NCBI RefSeq assembly: GCF_964355755.1 | Contig: NC_092674.1 | Span: 24,392,001-24,456,000 of the forward strand | Length of the DNA: 64,000 bases | From: Antedon mediterranea | Lineage: Eukaryota > Echinodermata > Crinoidea > Comatulida > Antedonidae | Reading direction: 5' to 3' | Shown: positions 22,301 through 35,359 of the stretch, one piece after another | How the letters are laid out: each line of letters opens with the position of its first letter | How positions within the stretch are numbered: position 1 is the stretch's first letter | Program-made: the position numbers and the translations under genes | The notes under the pieces: model-generated | Told to the model about the DNA's origin: nothing | What the model saw: only the letters and a program-made list of their open reading frames with translations | The model's database searches: none

Positions 22301-25300
22301 GGATCATGGTGCCAAAAAGTTTGCCAGTGGTAAAATCATTAAAAGTATTGCTTAATAATAATAATTCTTTTCTACTTTTACTTAATATGTTTTCAAGAGT
22401 GTGACCCCTGGGTTGAATGAAATCAAGCAGAGTGGAAAGCCTTACTGTAGAATAGGTTGAATTGCAAAATAGAAACAGCACACACTGTACATTCAAGCAT
22501 TAGTGTATAGTATATTTTTTAAGGGAACCATTCATTTCTGTTATGTAAATAGAAAGTTTTAAACATGTTTCATTGAGTAGACTGTTTAGTGTCAGTGTTT
22601 TATCATGGATGAAATGCTCCATGGTTTAATGTAGTTTGATAAATTTGATTTGTTTTCTTTTTCAGACGAGGAATTAATCCGCCACATCGTGTTAAATCAA
22701 TATCAATGGCAAGTTATACACCAGAAGAAATTGAATTTCTACAAAATCATGGAAATGAGGTAAACTCTACTGTATGATTATAACTTTTGTAAGCTAGACA
22801 GAATAAAAAAAAAAGTGAGTGAGTAGGGGGTTACTAGTACATCATAGCAACTGATCATACAGTAACTGGGCCCTCTGGGAGACCAGTCTGGAAAGGTCGG
22901 CAAGTATAATAAAAAAATTTCAATTCAATTGAATTGTAATACTGATGTGCATTTTTAACTTAATTTGGAATATTAATGTATAAAAATTGAGGCCCATTAT
23001 TTTTCATAATTACCATTGCACTCAAACAAAAAATATGCCTTCATATTTTATGATACCACTCGAGTCAATACTTGTATTGTAGGATTTTAATTGTAATACT
23101 GATGACTTTTGCATTTTTTTTTAATACTGTACCCCTAGTACCAGTCAGTTAACTAGCTCATGGTTAACATTGGAACTTTTAACAAATCACTCCAAAGTTA
23201 ATTAATTACTAATTATTACTATTATTGTTTTCCTCATACAGTACATCTCATCTCATAAAATAGCTCCTTTTCCTCTTATTAGTGATTTAATTAATTAAAT
23301 ACATTTCCTTTTATTAAACAGTACTGTATATTTGATGTCATTCTTTGGTGTTTCTTAAAGTTGTCTCTTAAAATTTGTTCTTTCTTTCATACTGTACCAC
23401 AACAATTTCAAACATTCTCCATGAAATGATTTTAAAAACCGGTATTTGACAATTGAGACCAAAATCAATTGAAGATTTTAGAAAAGCATATTTTTAATAT
23501 ATATGCTGGGAAGAAAATACTGTACTACTCAAAATGTTGTATTTAAATCCGTATTCTTCTGCTCAGCAGAAACAGGCCCTTTCTTCACCATGCAAAATAT
23601 TAATTTATTGTTTGAACAACTTAATATTTTATATTCATTCATTATATAGTTTTATAACACACCTGACTGTATTCTTGTAATTTGGAATTAGCCCTACAGT
23701 ATCTAATGAAAAAGCGATATCTTAATTAATGGTGACAATGAATGGTTCTAATGCACGTTCACCTTTCAAGTTTCTATAAACATTTTGAGAATATTTGCCA
23801 TGTGACTTTGTTTACTGATTGCGTTTGGAAATCAACTTGTTGTCTGCAACTAATCTACCCTGCGTCTAAAGTTGGAGCATTGCCATTTTTAAGAGCCTAG
23901 CTTCCCGGCCTAGCATTCGTCAAGATTTACGATGGATAAGTTGATTAAAAGTATGTGATAAAACAAATAATTAATGTTTTGTATTCCACCTCGTTGAATA
24001 GAGCAGTCAATTTTTCAACTCATATAAACATTCAATATTTTGTATATTATTTCCTCTTTGGTGTATCCAGGTATGTCGTCAAATATGGTTAGGTTTGTAC
24101 GACTCAAAGTCAAGAGCTGAACCGGAATCAAAAGAGGAACAGAAAGTCAAGGACTTTATGGCTCAGAAATATGAACGTAAACGCTGGTACGTGGAGCCTA
24201 GTCAAGCAGCAGCTGTAGCGAGTCAAAAGGAACGAGAACGCAAGCAGAAAGAAGCGGTGGCAAAGACTAATAGTTTTCCAGAACCAAAGCCGTTGAAATC
24301 TCTTATCTCGGAACCACCAAAGCTGGTAGTTGGCAGACAGAATAAGGTACTGTATTTAAATAGAGGGATCATCTATTAAGAATATAAGTTTGTGTCAAGC
24401 TCTGTCTACACTATCATAACTATTATAGTGTGACAGAAAAAGGTAGTGATATCCCAAATAAGGTAGTGATATGCCCAGATAAGGTAGTGATATGTCCAAA
24501 CAAGGTAGTGATATGTCATCTATCTTGTCCATATTTCATAGCCACACCACATTTTTTTGTCAAACTAGTTTGATATCGTAGACAGAATTTCATATATACT
24601 GTAGATCATCTTGTTTGTATGTTGTATATGTGTTTTGCTTGTTACTGTACTGTACCTTCCAATCAGGGTACCAATTCTGCTACAGTGGTGCCTCTATGTG
24701 TTCTCGACAAAATCAAATCCACTCTGACAATATGATGAGATGTAACAAAAATATTTAATTGTCTTCATGAACATACATTTGATGTTTTATGGCTGCTGAA
24801 TATGCTATATTTATTAATAACTATAGTCAAGTAATGAATTCTCCTTTAATGGGATAAGTGTCAATTTGCACGCATTGGGTAATATGTTATTATGCACTTT
24901 GTTACCAAATAAATTCATAAATGAAAACAGTTTACAGAAGCCCCTATATAACTGGAGTGACACAAAATTCTCTTTAAAATGGTTCAGTTTTAAATTTAAA
25001 TTCTTTATTGCTTGCTTAAAAGTTAAAATATGGGGCCTTTACTGTACTACTACCACTGGATAGATCATGCTTTATTTACTGTACTATGTACAGTACAAAA
25101 AAAAACAATTATCACAATTTCTACTAATTGTTATATTTTTCATGGCTGCTGTAAGTCTATTGTCTAGTGTTTCCCTGAGGTGGTGGGTATCTAGTTTCAT
25201 CAGAATATCTTTGTTCTCTCCTCTTACTAGATCCACAAGACTATAGAGAATTTTCCATAATTGACTCTTTGTACATTTCTCACTTGTTTTTCAAGCTCAA

Positions 25301-28300
25301 AGCCAGTTTAGAGTATTTATTAAAACAGTGTTGTGAAGTTGTCATATTGATTCTAAACTGAATATGATACTTCCCCTACATTTGATATTGTGTTTTTAAT
25401 CAACTAATGTCTCCATGTGTTAATGATGTGTTACAATAGTTTATTCTACCTATTGACTATAATAATTACTATACTACGTCGAGTAGCGTTGCATTTATTA
25501 TGCAAACAGCTTGAGTTTGTACGCATTACGTCATTCACAGAGTTTAGTGTTTATTTGTGTGAGATTTCATTGAAAATATCCTTAATTTTGGACTATCTCA
25601 AGTACTGTAATTATGATAATTATAATAGAAATTTAAGAAAAAGCAGCCTATAAAATCAATGACAAAGACCGGAAATGTTCATGATGTTTTCTGTTAACAT
25701 TGATTTTTATGACACTAGATCTTTACTAGGAATGTATAAATGATAATTTATTAACACCAGGAAAATAGTAATAACTGAATAACTGTAACCAGATAAATTA
25801 AAACGATTGTATTCCAAGTATAAGAGACACAAAAAATAAGAATGGGTGGCGGAGCAGTTATGACAGTAATATTGGCAAGAATTTGCTCCATGGTTCTTGT
25901 TGTAGAACGAGTCTTCTCGGTTAAGGACTATATAAGCCGTAGGTCCAGTGTACACATCTGGCTCATGTGCACTATCTTTCGAGACGAGTAAGGGTTACCC
26001 TGGTGTACTAGTTCACACTCAGCCACTATCACACTCATCATAAACACGGTCTTTGACTGAAGAGGTTATCCAGTTTTAAAAATGATATTAATGATCTACT
26101 GAATTTGATAATTTTCAAGTAGATTGTTGAATATCCCATCGTTTTATTTAATAAATAAAGAAATACAAAGAATATATATTTGCCATAGCTTCACCAAGTT
26201 CTTGAGATTTCGTGAATGATAGTTATGTTGGATTTGTTGCAAAATTGTGATTGATGATAGAAATGACCAAAAACAGACATACATAATGCCTACATTGAAA
26301 ACTGAGCTAGTAAGAAGTTATTACAAATAATATTTTATGATGTACACCTTTCTGTATGTATGCATTACACCGTTTAATTGTCATTTAAACTTTACATTGC
26401 TGGTAAAAACTAAATAAATATTTTTTTTTTTCCTTTTATAGTCATCACCAAATAGAAAACCGTTAGCTAGTATAGCATCACTACCAACGCCGACTCAAAC
26501 CCAGGCATCGGTAGAAGTGAAACCATCGACAGATCTGCTGGCAGACCTCGGAGGTGATCCCTTTGGTGGAGCTCCTGCAGGTGAGGTTATTTAAATAGAA
26601 ATTAACATACATCCTCAGGTGACATTTTCATTTAAAGTCCCATTCTCTACGTTGTTTAGATCTACTGTAATTTAAGGTCACAATCTACATTGTAATGTAA
26701 AAATAAATACTATATGGTCCTATTGAGATAACTTTTTTTGTCTTTAATGGTTAAAAATGTGGCAAATAAGGCGATTCTAATAATTTTAGCGGCCCGCTAT
26801 AAATCCCAACATGCATTGCGCGCAGATTGATATTTTTGTTTTTCTTCTGTAATTCACCCACTTTTCGAGTGAGGCCATAACAAAAGGGAGACTCCTAACT
26901 TTTCAGCAAAAATACTGGGTTTCTCCAAATTTGTATCAACGGAGTCTGGCAAAAACAGAAAGATAATTAATGCAGCAACTATACAACGTCAGGCTAGGCC
27001 TAAACATCACAAATTGTAGGGAATGGGTCTTTTACAATTGTGTTTAGCCAATTGCTGATTAATCTGAATTTGGAGGGGAAATAGGTTTGAATTGCATTAA
27101 TACACCATTTGATAAATGCGTAACAATAAGGTGGAATTGTTTCGCATTTGGCATGCTGCTACGGCAACATTGACACATGGATCCTGCTAATTAGTTACAT
27201 TCAATTGTGGTGAACGGTGCATATCCAAGTTATTATATCGTACATTATAACCAAATGCATATAGTAGTCAATGCATCTCGTAAGTACTGTACCGTCCCTC
27301 TCAAACCATATTCTATCATGCAGTGTCGAGTGTTGTTTATTTTTGTCAACCAAATAGCCATGTATAAAATCCAATAAAAATGTTAACTTAAACGTTTATT
27401 ACTAGAATTGCCATATGTTGCTATTGTATATAAAGTAAATCTACCAGCTGTGGTGTTGTCATCAGCCATAATATAGGCTCATTCAGGAAGTATAAACTAT
27501 TACTGTGCAATAGCAAACACTGGGCCTAGGGATGTTTCACAGTAAAAAGGAAATGGGCTGGTGTAATGTAATGTTATACTGTAAGGCTCTGTCTACACTA
27601 TCAAACTAGTTTGACAACAAAAGAGTGAGTGCCCAAATATGGTAGTGATAATGCTTTAAATATGGTAGTGATAATGCTTTAAATATGGTAGTGATAATGC
27701 TTTAAATATGGTAGTGATAATGCTTTAAATATGGTAGTGATAATGCTTTAAATATGGTAGTGATAATGCTTTAAATATGGTAGTGATGACATTGTGTCTA
27801 TATATGGGCACATTACATTTCTTGATCACATAAAGTTTGATAGTGTATTAAGACAGAGCCTAATATATTTAATACACATTACTGATTGTATGTCAAACAA
27901 CATTTATTTTCATTTAGGTAACATTATTTGTGACAGTAAGTAAATTATGTGAAATAAAAAATAGACTATAGGAAATGTTATGCATAATTTTTTTTTTTGG
28001 AAATTGTATAAGATGAATAAATCAAAACGTTGCTACTGTATTAAAATATTTCTGTAGGAGAAGTTTAAGTATGTTCCTCAATCTCAAGGTACAAAATACA
28101 TACAACCAAAAAATCTATAATAATTTTTTTTTTCTGTGAATTGTAAACTCGTCAAGTAAAAATGTTTGTGTTTTTTTAGCTGGTGGGAATGCTGGAGGAT
28201 TTGCTGATTTTGGTTCAGCTTTCGGTGGAGCGCAACAACCATTTGGTGGTGGAGCACAACAGCCTTTTGGTGGTGGAGCGCAACAACCATTTGGTGGTGG

Positions 28301-31300
28301 AGCGCAACAACCATTTGGTGGTGGAGCGCAACAACCATTTGGTGGTGGAGCGCAACAACCATTTGGTGGCGGAGCACAACAGCCATTTGGTGCACCTACA
28401 AATCAACAAACAAGTGCTGGTTTCGGTCAACCTGTTCAACAAAATGCTGCGATTGCAGGTAACTTTTTCGTTTAGACTTTATTGGTTAAAATGGATCTGA
28501 AATGGACTTTAGATTTTCAAGAAATTCACACATGTTATTTAAATGTATCAAATTAACACAAGCCCATACAAATAAAAACAAAATGTATAGTATTTTGGAA
28601 AAAAACCGAAATTTTAAGATACCTTGGTAAATTAGCGAAAATTACTCATATTCTATTTCGAAGGCCGTCGGGGGCATCTATATTCACGACGTCACATATA
28701 CACTCGACGATATTAAGAGCGTGTATGCCGCCCTATAGACGTCCGTGAATGATCGACGGCCTGGAAAGATACGCGAAGTTTTGACACTAATACTAATTTA
28801 TTCAATATATAATGTTGTTGAAATATAGTGCCCTAAAATGTACTTTGTTCTAAAACCTGAATTTAGAGCCCCAGCGCGCGGAGTCAATCCACCACCCACC
28901 CATGCGAGGCTCCGTTTCATGTTCATCCAAAGCGATATCAACAACTTGCTGCTCATTGTCAAGCCAAAGTAAAATATGAATCAAATTCGTTTTTGAACTG
29001 CCTGATTCGTGACAAATAAATTATCATCTCATATTACTAATTTAATTCTAAACTAAAAACTAAAGAAACTAACACATTTTAGCAGTATAAATTACGAACG
29101 ATACAAAATACATGAACGGAAAATATGGATACGGATCATTGCACACAGCGCTGTATCCCAGACAACGTTGCCAGGCTAACGTCGGTATTGCCAGAAAAAA
29201 AGGTTGATTTGGAGATTTTAGAACGTCATTTACTCGATGAATAACCGTTTATACGGTAATAATTTTATCTAAAAAAAATCTAAATACGTTTCTGCAAAAG
29301 CACAAGCATTTTTTAGAAAATACTCTATAGATTTCAAGAGTTATAGCCAAAAAACTGCAAATTGTCCATTGGAGGGATAGGAATATATTCGCAAAGTGAC
29401 GTCACCCGCGAATTTTTTTGATTTTCAAATGGGGCTTTCCCCAAAATGGCGAATTTATATTTTGTAACAATATACATTCTAGCAACACCTAATAGCCCCC
29501 AAAACATCATTCTAAAATTTAAAAAAAGAAAATCTATTTCAGGTCCATTTTAATTGAACATATTACTTATCTACTGGGTCATACTGTGCTAATTTAATTC
29601 TGTTTAGTCTATTTTGAAATATTACTATAGATTTTCTTTGTCTTGACTGCAACTGCTTTTTAAAATTTGTTTTCTCTTTATTCTTTCTCTATAGTTATAC
29701 TGATAATATCAATTTGTTAACGATGTGTCACTCATATGTACTATTTACATACAAATGGTATTTGTGATATGAGTGCACATAATGACTTTTCGACTCAATA
29801 GCTGTATCATACTGCTGTTGAGTCAAAATGTAATTCCGATGGAACGATATATATGCGAATACTCATACCTTTGGGCATGTCCACTTTAAGGCATGATAGG
29901 TTGATTAGTCCATTATTATAGAGGGATATTGAATGCAATTTTTTTTTCATGTCATAGCTCTCCCTTAGGAGAGTATAGGTTATTGTCGGTTTATCTAGGT
30001 AAGCGCCACAGTTGCTTTGTGTAACTCGATTGAAGTGTGTAAACTAATGTTTAAACATGCGTTGTTTTTCTAGCTTTCATGCAGCAAAGCCAAGGCGTGA
30101 CCAACAACCAAGGTGGTTTTGCGTCATTCCCACCCACATCATCCGCACAATCAAATGTCAACCAGACCAATCAGAATCTACAAAACCTTAACATATCACA
30201 ACCTGCAGGAGACAAGTATGCAGCATTATCAAATTTACTAGATTCAAATCAGCCTGCAGAACCCAACATCAATTGGGGAGGCGGTGGCGCCACCTCATCG
30301 AGTGGATCGATCGACTGGGGCATAACTGGTAGTTCATCTAGTAGTACTTCATTAGGTTCTTCAAAAGGCAGTCAACCAACTATGGTTGGCTTGCCAGGTC
30401 CACAGGCGTCAAAGTTTGGTGGCGCTGCACAAGGAAACAATTTTAATACTGCTTTTGGGACGCCACCATCATCAAACGCTTTTGGTGCTCAGGGTTCAGC
30501 GTCATTTGGGAATCAAGGCGTGAACGCTTTCGCAGGACAACAGCCTAATGCATTCGCGGCGCAACAGACTAATGCATTCGGTATGCCATCTGGGAACACA
30601 TTTGGAGCACCACCAACGTCAAATGCATTTGGAGCGCCACCAACGTCAAATACATTTGGAGCACCACCAACGTCAAATGCGTTTGGAGTATCACAAGCTA
30701 ACAACGCTTTTAGTACTGCACAGATGTCAAATTTTGGAGCTACACCCGCAAACAATGCGTTTGGTGGAGCGCCAAATAATAACCAGTTTGGAGTACAAAA
30801 ACCAAACGCATTTGGACAAACAGCTGGTGAGTTTGAACTCAATAGTTTTCATTTATTTCCTGTTCTTGTTGATTGTTGAATAGTAAAAAAATATTTTTAT
30901 TGTCAAATTTTATATGACAATAATAGTAATAATGGCCGAAATATTTAAATAGCGCATCCTCTGTCAGTCTCTGTATTTCACTCAATTCTAGGTTGCTTGA
31001 CTTAATGACTTTTTTTGTCAGTTTTTAATAATAACTTTCTTGTCTTTATTATATATTTTATCAGTAAATAATCCATTTGCCGGTGTCGGAGGGCCAACAC
31101 AGACAACTGCAAGTAACCCATTTTTAGGAGTGGCGCCTGGTACTCAAATGTCACAATCAAATGGCATGTATGGTGCTGGCGGGGCCGGTGCAGCTCCTGG
31201 AGCACAACAAGGCTTTGGACAATTTGGGCAACCTGCTCAGTTTGGTATGCCCGCACAAGTAAACGGTTCATTTGGCCAGGTGCCGCAACAGAACCCACAT

Positions 31301-31993
31301 ACAATGAGTTTTGGTACGGCTGGCATGACAGCAATGGCTGCCAACCAATTTGGTAAACCAGCACAGGCTACAGGGTTCGGTCAGCAGCAGGCGTTTGGCG
31401 CTCCACAAGGAAGTGGTGTAGCAGCCGGAGCAGGATTTCCATCTTGGAACAACAATTCACAAAACACAGCAGCAGCAAGTAATCCATTCATGGTAAGTTG
31501 TACTGTTCTTCATGTACCATAGAACCTACCTACCAGCCAAATAGTTCGATCCTCAGCAATTGTTTTAGTAATTGATCAGAGAATCATGTCAAAATTAATA
31601 TACTAATGCAGTTACTACAGTAACAACATTTTTCAAGATTTACTGTCAATGTAGCAATTTCCAAGACATCACTGTAGTATTGTTTGTTAATTATCAAAAC
31701 AACAAAGCTTGAAATAATCGCTTGTTAAATAATAAACAAAACATAGTTACTGCAATAGATTAAATTTGTGTTTAAATTAAATTTACTAAATTACTAAAAA
31801 CTATTTTCAGTTCATCTGAACCACAGAAAAGGCTCTACAATTGCAGGCAGGTATTTTTGAATTTATATTTATGCATTTTGAATTAACTAACTAATTACAT
31901 TTTCTCTTTATTTTTCATTTTTAGGGTGGTGCTTTTATGGCACAATCTGCTGCCCCAAAGCCTCAAGGAAGTTCAAATAATCCATTCCTGTAG
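19318..31993 (+). CDS. AGFG1: AGFG-type ArfGAP with FG repeats and NPF motifs
   Basis: Arf GTPase-activating-like adaptor of the AGFG/HRB family, linked to clathrin-mediated traffic and, in mouse, to acrosome formation. Eight coding exons: 19318-19478, 22666-22759, 24071-24346, 26442-26580, 28180-28458, 30074-30826, 31065-31492, 31925-31993; all phases match, giving about 732 residues. The ArfGAP zinc finger is C27-x2-C30-x16-C47-x2-C50, with the expected arginine at position 55. A charged helical stretch follows in exon 3. The rest is low complexity, rich in FG, Q, N and G like nucleoporins. NPF motifs, known EH-domain ligands, occur near the C-terminus (NNPFAG, SNPFL, SNPFM) and as the last residues (NNPFL). 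It is longer than human AGFG1 (562 residues), mainly because of repeats in exons 5 and 6. AGFG1 versus AGFG2 cannot be decided; this is probably the single invertebrate form. Confidence 0.93.
20543..20744. mobile_element. MITE family 3 (AGGCCTTGTCTTTT ends)
   Basis: About 200 bp bounded by CAGGCCTTGTCTTTTT and AAAAGACAAGGCCTG. The inside matches 34429-34630 in reverse orientation (for example CTCCTCAAGGGCAGTTTAGG). Confidence 0.85.
22815..22895 (+). mobile_element. SINE body fragment
   Basis: Matches the body of the SINE at 12695-12990: the GTTACTAGTACATCATAGCA region and CTGGGCCCTCTGGGAGAC. The tRNA-like head is absent. Confidence 0.5.
24397..24595. mobile_element. MITE family 1, copy with internal tandem units
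   Basis: Ends AGCTCTGTCTACACTATCAT and TTTGATATCGTAGACAGA. The inside repeats AAGGTAGTGATATG with small changes four times. Confidence 0.7.
25850..26070 (+). mobile_element. SINE copy
   Basis: Plus-strand relative of 12695-12990. It shares the head-to-body order (GGGTGGCGGAGCAGTTATGA, then CCAGTGTACACATCTGG, then TTTGACTGAAGAGGTTA). Confidence 0.55.
27584..27861. mobile_element. MITE family 1, copy expanded by a 23-bp tandem repeat
   Basis: Bounded by AGGCTCTGTCTACACTATCA and GACAGAGCC. Between the arms, 27637-27785 holds six full copies and one partial copy of a 23-bp unit containing ATGGTAGTGATAATGC, so the element is about twice its usual length. Confidence 0.8.
28219..28392 (+). repeat. 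In-frame 30-bp repeat in AGFG exon 5
   Basis: Seven tandem units of 24-30 bases encode GGGAQQPFG-like repeats (FG type). Third-position changes between units are few (GCG/GCA, CAA/CAG, CCA/CCT), which suggests recent expansion. Confidence 0.9.
28487..29553. mobile_element. Possible 1-kb non-autonomous DNA element
   Basis: Imperfect terminal inverted repeats: AAATGGATCTGAAAT at the left and ATTTCAGGTCCATTT at the right, with AGATTTTC/GAAAATCT just inside, flanked by TA. No transposase frame is visible. It lies in the intron between AGFG exons 5 and 6. Confidence 0.45.
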
Positions 31994-32307
31994 CCAGTTA
32001 TTGATCGCAGGTAGAAAAGAACCATAACAAGTAAAGCACAGAATATAATTTGCCAATATATTCTGACAGAATACTACTGTGTACTCCTATAAATAGGGCA
32101 TTGACAAAATGATGGGGTCTACTATCCAGAAACTTGAGGATTCCCACTGACCATTCACAACACACTATCGTATCATTATTAAAACATTATGAGTGTTCAC
32201 CGAATGACTTTTATACTCAACAGCTGCGTAGCATGGTTCATCATGAAAATTAGAAAGGGGGCTACTGTATGATACCCTAATCCCTGATCATTGGAAGTTT
32301 CAAATGA

Positions 32308-32313
32308 AATAAA
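32308..32313 (+). terminator. Candidate AGFG poly(A) signal
   Basis: AATAAA about 315 bases after the AGFG stop codon. Confidence 0.45.
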
Positions 32314-32344
32314 ACTTTCTTATTTTTTTTTTTAGTATGGGATT

Positions 32345-32565
32345 GTCAGAGTACAGTAGAACCTTTGGGACACCCATATTAAGGGGACACCCTATTCAGG
32401 GGACACCCTATTCAGGGGACACTTATTAAAGGGACAATTTCCTGTGAATTGAAAAAGAGATTATATATGCTTTAACACTATGACCAACTCTTTTTCAGGG
32501 AACACCCCTATCTTAGGGACATTTTGTTGGGTCAAGGTTGTCCCCTTAATAGAGGTTCTACTGTA
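32345..32565. repeat. Dispersed GGGGACA repeat cluster
   Basis: Repeated AGGGGACACCCTATTC units and a reversed TTGTCCCCTTAATAGAGG at the right end, bounded by ACAGTAGAACC and GGTTCTACTGT. Together these form an inverted-repeat element of the same family as 15787-17105. Confidence 0.7.
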
Positions 32566-32871
32566 TTGCAATCTCAATCCTCAAAAGATTCATAATTTTC
32601 AGAAACTTGAGTGTGCCATGAATAGCGGTGCCATCAGAGTTGATACACCCATGGTGTTATACTTAATGATGCAAGGTCGTATAATTTTTCACCCACGAAT
32701 TTGGGATCTGCGACAATGTATTTTTCCGATAAATACTATTTTAATTATTGTAACTAATAACCTACCTATAGTAAAATAAATCAAGTGCAAATATTTTAAA
32801 CTTTCATTAAATGAAAAGCAAATATCCATTATAAAGCAGTTTTCAATAATTATACCCAGTATAAAAATTTT

Positions 32872-33110
32872 TTACTTAGAAAAGAAAAATCTGACAGCAA
32901 AATTGACAACATCCTCATCTTTAATTATAAAATATTTTATAATAAAATTTATATCAAAAACACATGGCCCAACGTATACAGTATTTTAAATACATACCAC
33001 AACCAAACGGTTTTATAACATTTTTTAAGTCAAATCCAGAAGGTGTAATAACTGTTTTTGAAATAGCGTGTGTAAAAGGAGATGCCCGTTCTTTTCCAAC
33101 TTTGCCAAGT
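32872..33110 (-). CDS. Last two exons of an unrecognised gene (partial)
   Basis: Exon 32998-33110 (acceptor TTTTTTCAG, donor GTATGT) joins in phase to 32872-32919, which ends in TAA. Together they encode about 53 residues with a region around SGFDLKNVIKPFGC and a C-terminal NFAVRFFFSK. I do not recognise the protein. Earlier exons should lie above 33110 on the minus strand, but I found none in the AT-rich sequence up to ANKRD39. This could be the true 3' end of a gene with small exons, or a remnant. Confidence 0.45.
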
Positions 33111-33660
33111 CTGAAAAAACATCACAGTATGTGATTGATGTTTGTTTGTAAATAATTTATATAATGCACTCTAAAATATGTATTAAATCTAGTTCCAGTT
33201 TATTGTATAAAATGTTTAATGGTATAAAACATGGATGAAAATACTAAACTTATGTACAGACAATATTAACAGAAGACAAATTTGTTTCAGCACAACAAAA
33301 AACTGTATTACACAAAAAAACAATAATATTTAAATTAGGGAAAATTTAAAGTAAAACGGTGGATTGGTTAAACTATCAAATGTGAATATGTTTTACAATA
33401 TAGTCCCTACAAAAATTTGAACAGTAATTAAATTGCTGGTTAATAGAAGAATCAACTTGGAAAAATAAAATATGATAGTATATTAATCAAAAAATAATTC
33501 AAATTCCAATAGAAAGTGTTAAAATCATAGAAAACCAACAGTTGGTATTTGTCTATTTTGATGCCCAAACACTAATCTAATCTCAAGATTTTTTGGATAC
33601 TTAAAAAATTTAATTGTCAAGAATATTATATTTTCACTGCTAGTTATAATTATATAATCA

Positions 33661-33722
33661 GTGGAACACCTATTAAGGGGACACCATCTGAATCCAAGTG
33701 TCCCCTAAATAGTGGTGTCTCA
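33661..33722. repeat. Single GGGGACA inverted-repeat unit
   Basis: CACCTATTAAGGGGACACC and AGTGTCCCCTAAATAGTGG form the two arms. Same family as 15787-17105. Confidence 0.65.
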
Positions 33723-34109
33723 AAGCAGTTCTACTATACCTGCAATACCAAGTTGATTTAGATTTGTTTGTGACCAAATAATGTTTATATTATATTATTG
33801 ATATTATTATTATTACGTTCTTTTAGAATTTATCAGAAAGTTATATATTACATATAAAATCAATTTTATTTCGTATATGTTTAATTTTTTTGTTAAGAAA
33901 TGAAATTATTGAAATATTTAGAAATTAAGTGTAAAAAGTTATTCCAAAAAGTTAACTGAAATTTAAAATTTCTGTTGATTTATTTATAAACTGTGGGTAT
34001 TCTTAAACTTGTATTCAGTCTATAAGAATCCCAAATTTCTGATAAAAGATTGCATATATATTTAAATTTCGAAAAGTCACTGAAATTCTCTGAAAATCAT
34101 TACTGAATA

Positions 34110-34266
34110 TTAAGCCTGTTTTCCACTAGATGAATTTATTCGCTATAAACACGGATTTGATTTTTTAGTTGCATAGAAAGAAATGGATATATGAATACGC
34201 TTCAAGTGCATAACCCAACGTTTTGAGTTAGCATGATAAATTCACCTAGTGGAAAATGATCTTTAA
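34110..34266. mobile_element. TTAA-flanked MITE (TTTTCCACTAG ends)
   Basis: Flanked by TTAA on both sides. Arms GTTTTCCACTAGATGAATTT and AAATTCACCTAGTGGAAAA are inverted repeats. No coding sequence. Confidence 0.7.
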
Positions 34267-34428
34267 ACAGAAACAAAAGTTTCTCCGTTGTGAGAAAATT
34301 GTGAATAGTTTTCATAGTACGGTATTTAGTTGATAATTAATCGGTGTACTGTTTTTGAAACTTGCTTTTAGGAGTACAGTAGAATCCCTCCTTCGGGATC
34401 GTCAAAGTGTTCCCAAAAAAGGGATTCT

Positions 34429-34630
34429 CAGGCCTTGTCTTTTAAAGCGAGCGAGTGCGATCACTCACCTAACACACTCCTAAACTGCCCTTGAGGAGTG
34501 CGATTTACAACGTGCTTAAATTTGGCAAACTTCTACGCACCAAAATACAAACAGCACACCTACAGCACCCCTGAATGTATTGAGAAGTGCAATTTGTAGC
34601 ACACCTATAATTTTCAAAAGACAAGGCCTG
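34429..34630. mobile_element. MITE family 3, second copy
   Basis: Same ends and core as 20543-20744, in the opposite orientation (CCTAAACTGCCCTTGAGGAG). Confidence 0.85.
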
Positions 34631-35359
34631 GGTTCTAGTGTATTGTTTTCACCACCAGGATCTGAGTATACTCACAAACTCCTAACTCACTCAGTGTTAG
34701 GATAGCTTCTATGATTGACCACACTAGTTGGTTTGTAAGGATTCTCAGATTTCCGATTCATTGATGCGAATACAACACTTCATCATTCCACTGAAGCTGC
34801 ATTCACATTGAGCACAGATTTTAATGCAATGGTAGGATATAACATTGGTGTAATGTAGCCCAAAGTTTTCTTCAAAGGCTAAAAGTGCTGAAATATGTGG
34901 CCTCAATGTGAACGTACAGTAGGTTACAACACAGATTAAATTACAAAATGTATTCAACATAGTTTACAAGATTGTATAGAAAAATGCGATGTGCAAAAAT
35001 ACCCAAACAAATCAAATTTAAAGACATACTATGGGGGACTGTGAAAAGTATTTTTTATATGTAAATAAATAATTGGTAATGTATATGTTTCTTTTGAAGT
35101 TAGCACTTTAGGTATAATGATCAATGAATTTATGTGTGTACAACTTAATTCCAGTATTTCAGGTAGATAAGAATTATTATTAGTACATTGTGTAATATAT
35201 AAAAATTGATCAACTTCAACTGTATTTTGACTGAGGGATGATTTATGTTAGAAATTTGGTTCAGGTGGCAAAATAGCTACGGTTCAGTGTTGGTGTTTTG
35301 GGTTATTCAGTTTGAAAGAGAACAGCACTTTCCCCTTGGCTTTTGTCTTGCCTTGTATA

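Larger units (their letters stand above)
31994..32871. other. AGFG 3' region with a GGGGACA repeat
   Basis: AATAAA at 32308-32313 is a candidate AGFG poly(A) signal. Positions 32345-32565 hold dispersed GGGGACA units (four half-units in both orientations). No gene is apparent in the rest. Confidence 0.6.

Noticed and set aside
28084-28442. Minus-strand frames over AGFG exon 5
   Set aside because: They are shadows of the 30-bp repeat, open only because the unit length is a multiple of three.
34745-34960. Minus-strand 71-codon frame as a gene
   Set aside because: It overlaps an imperfect inverted-repeat segment (ATTCACATTGAG and CTCAATGTGAAC), so it is more likely element sequence.
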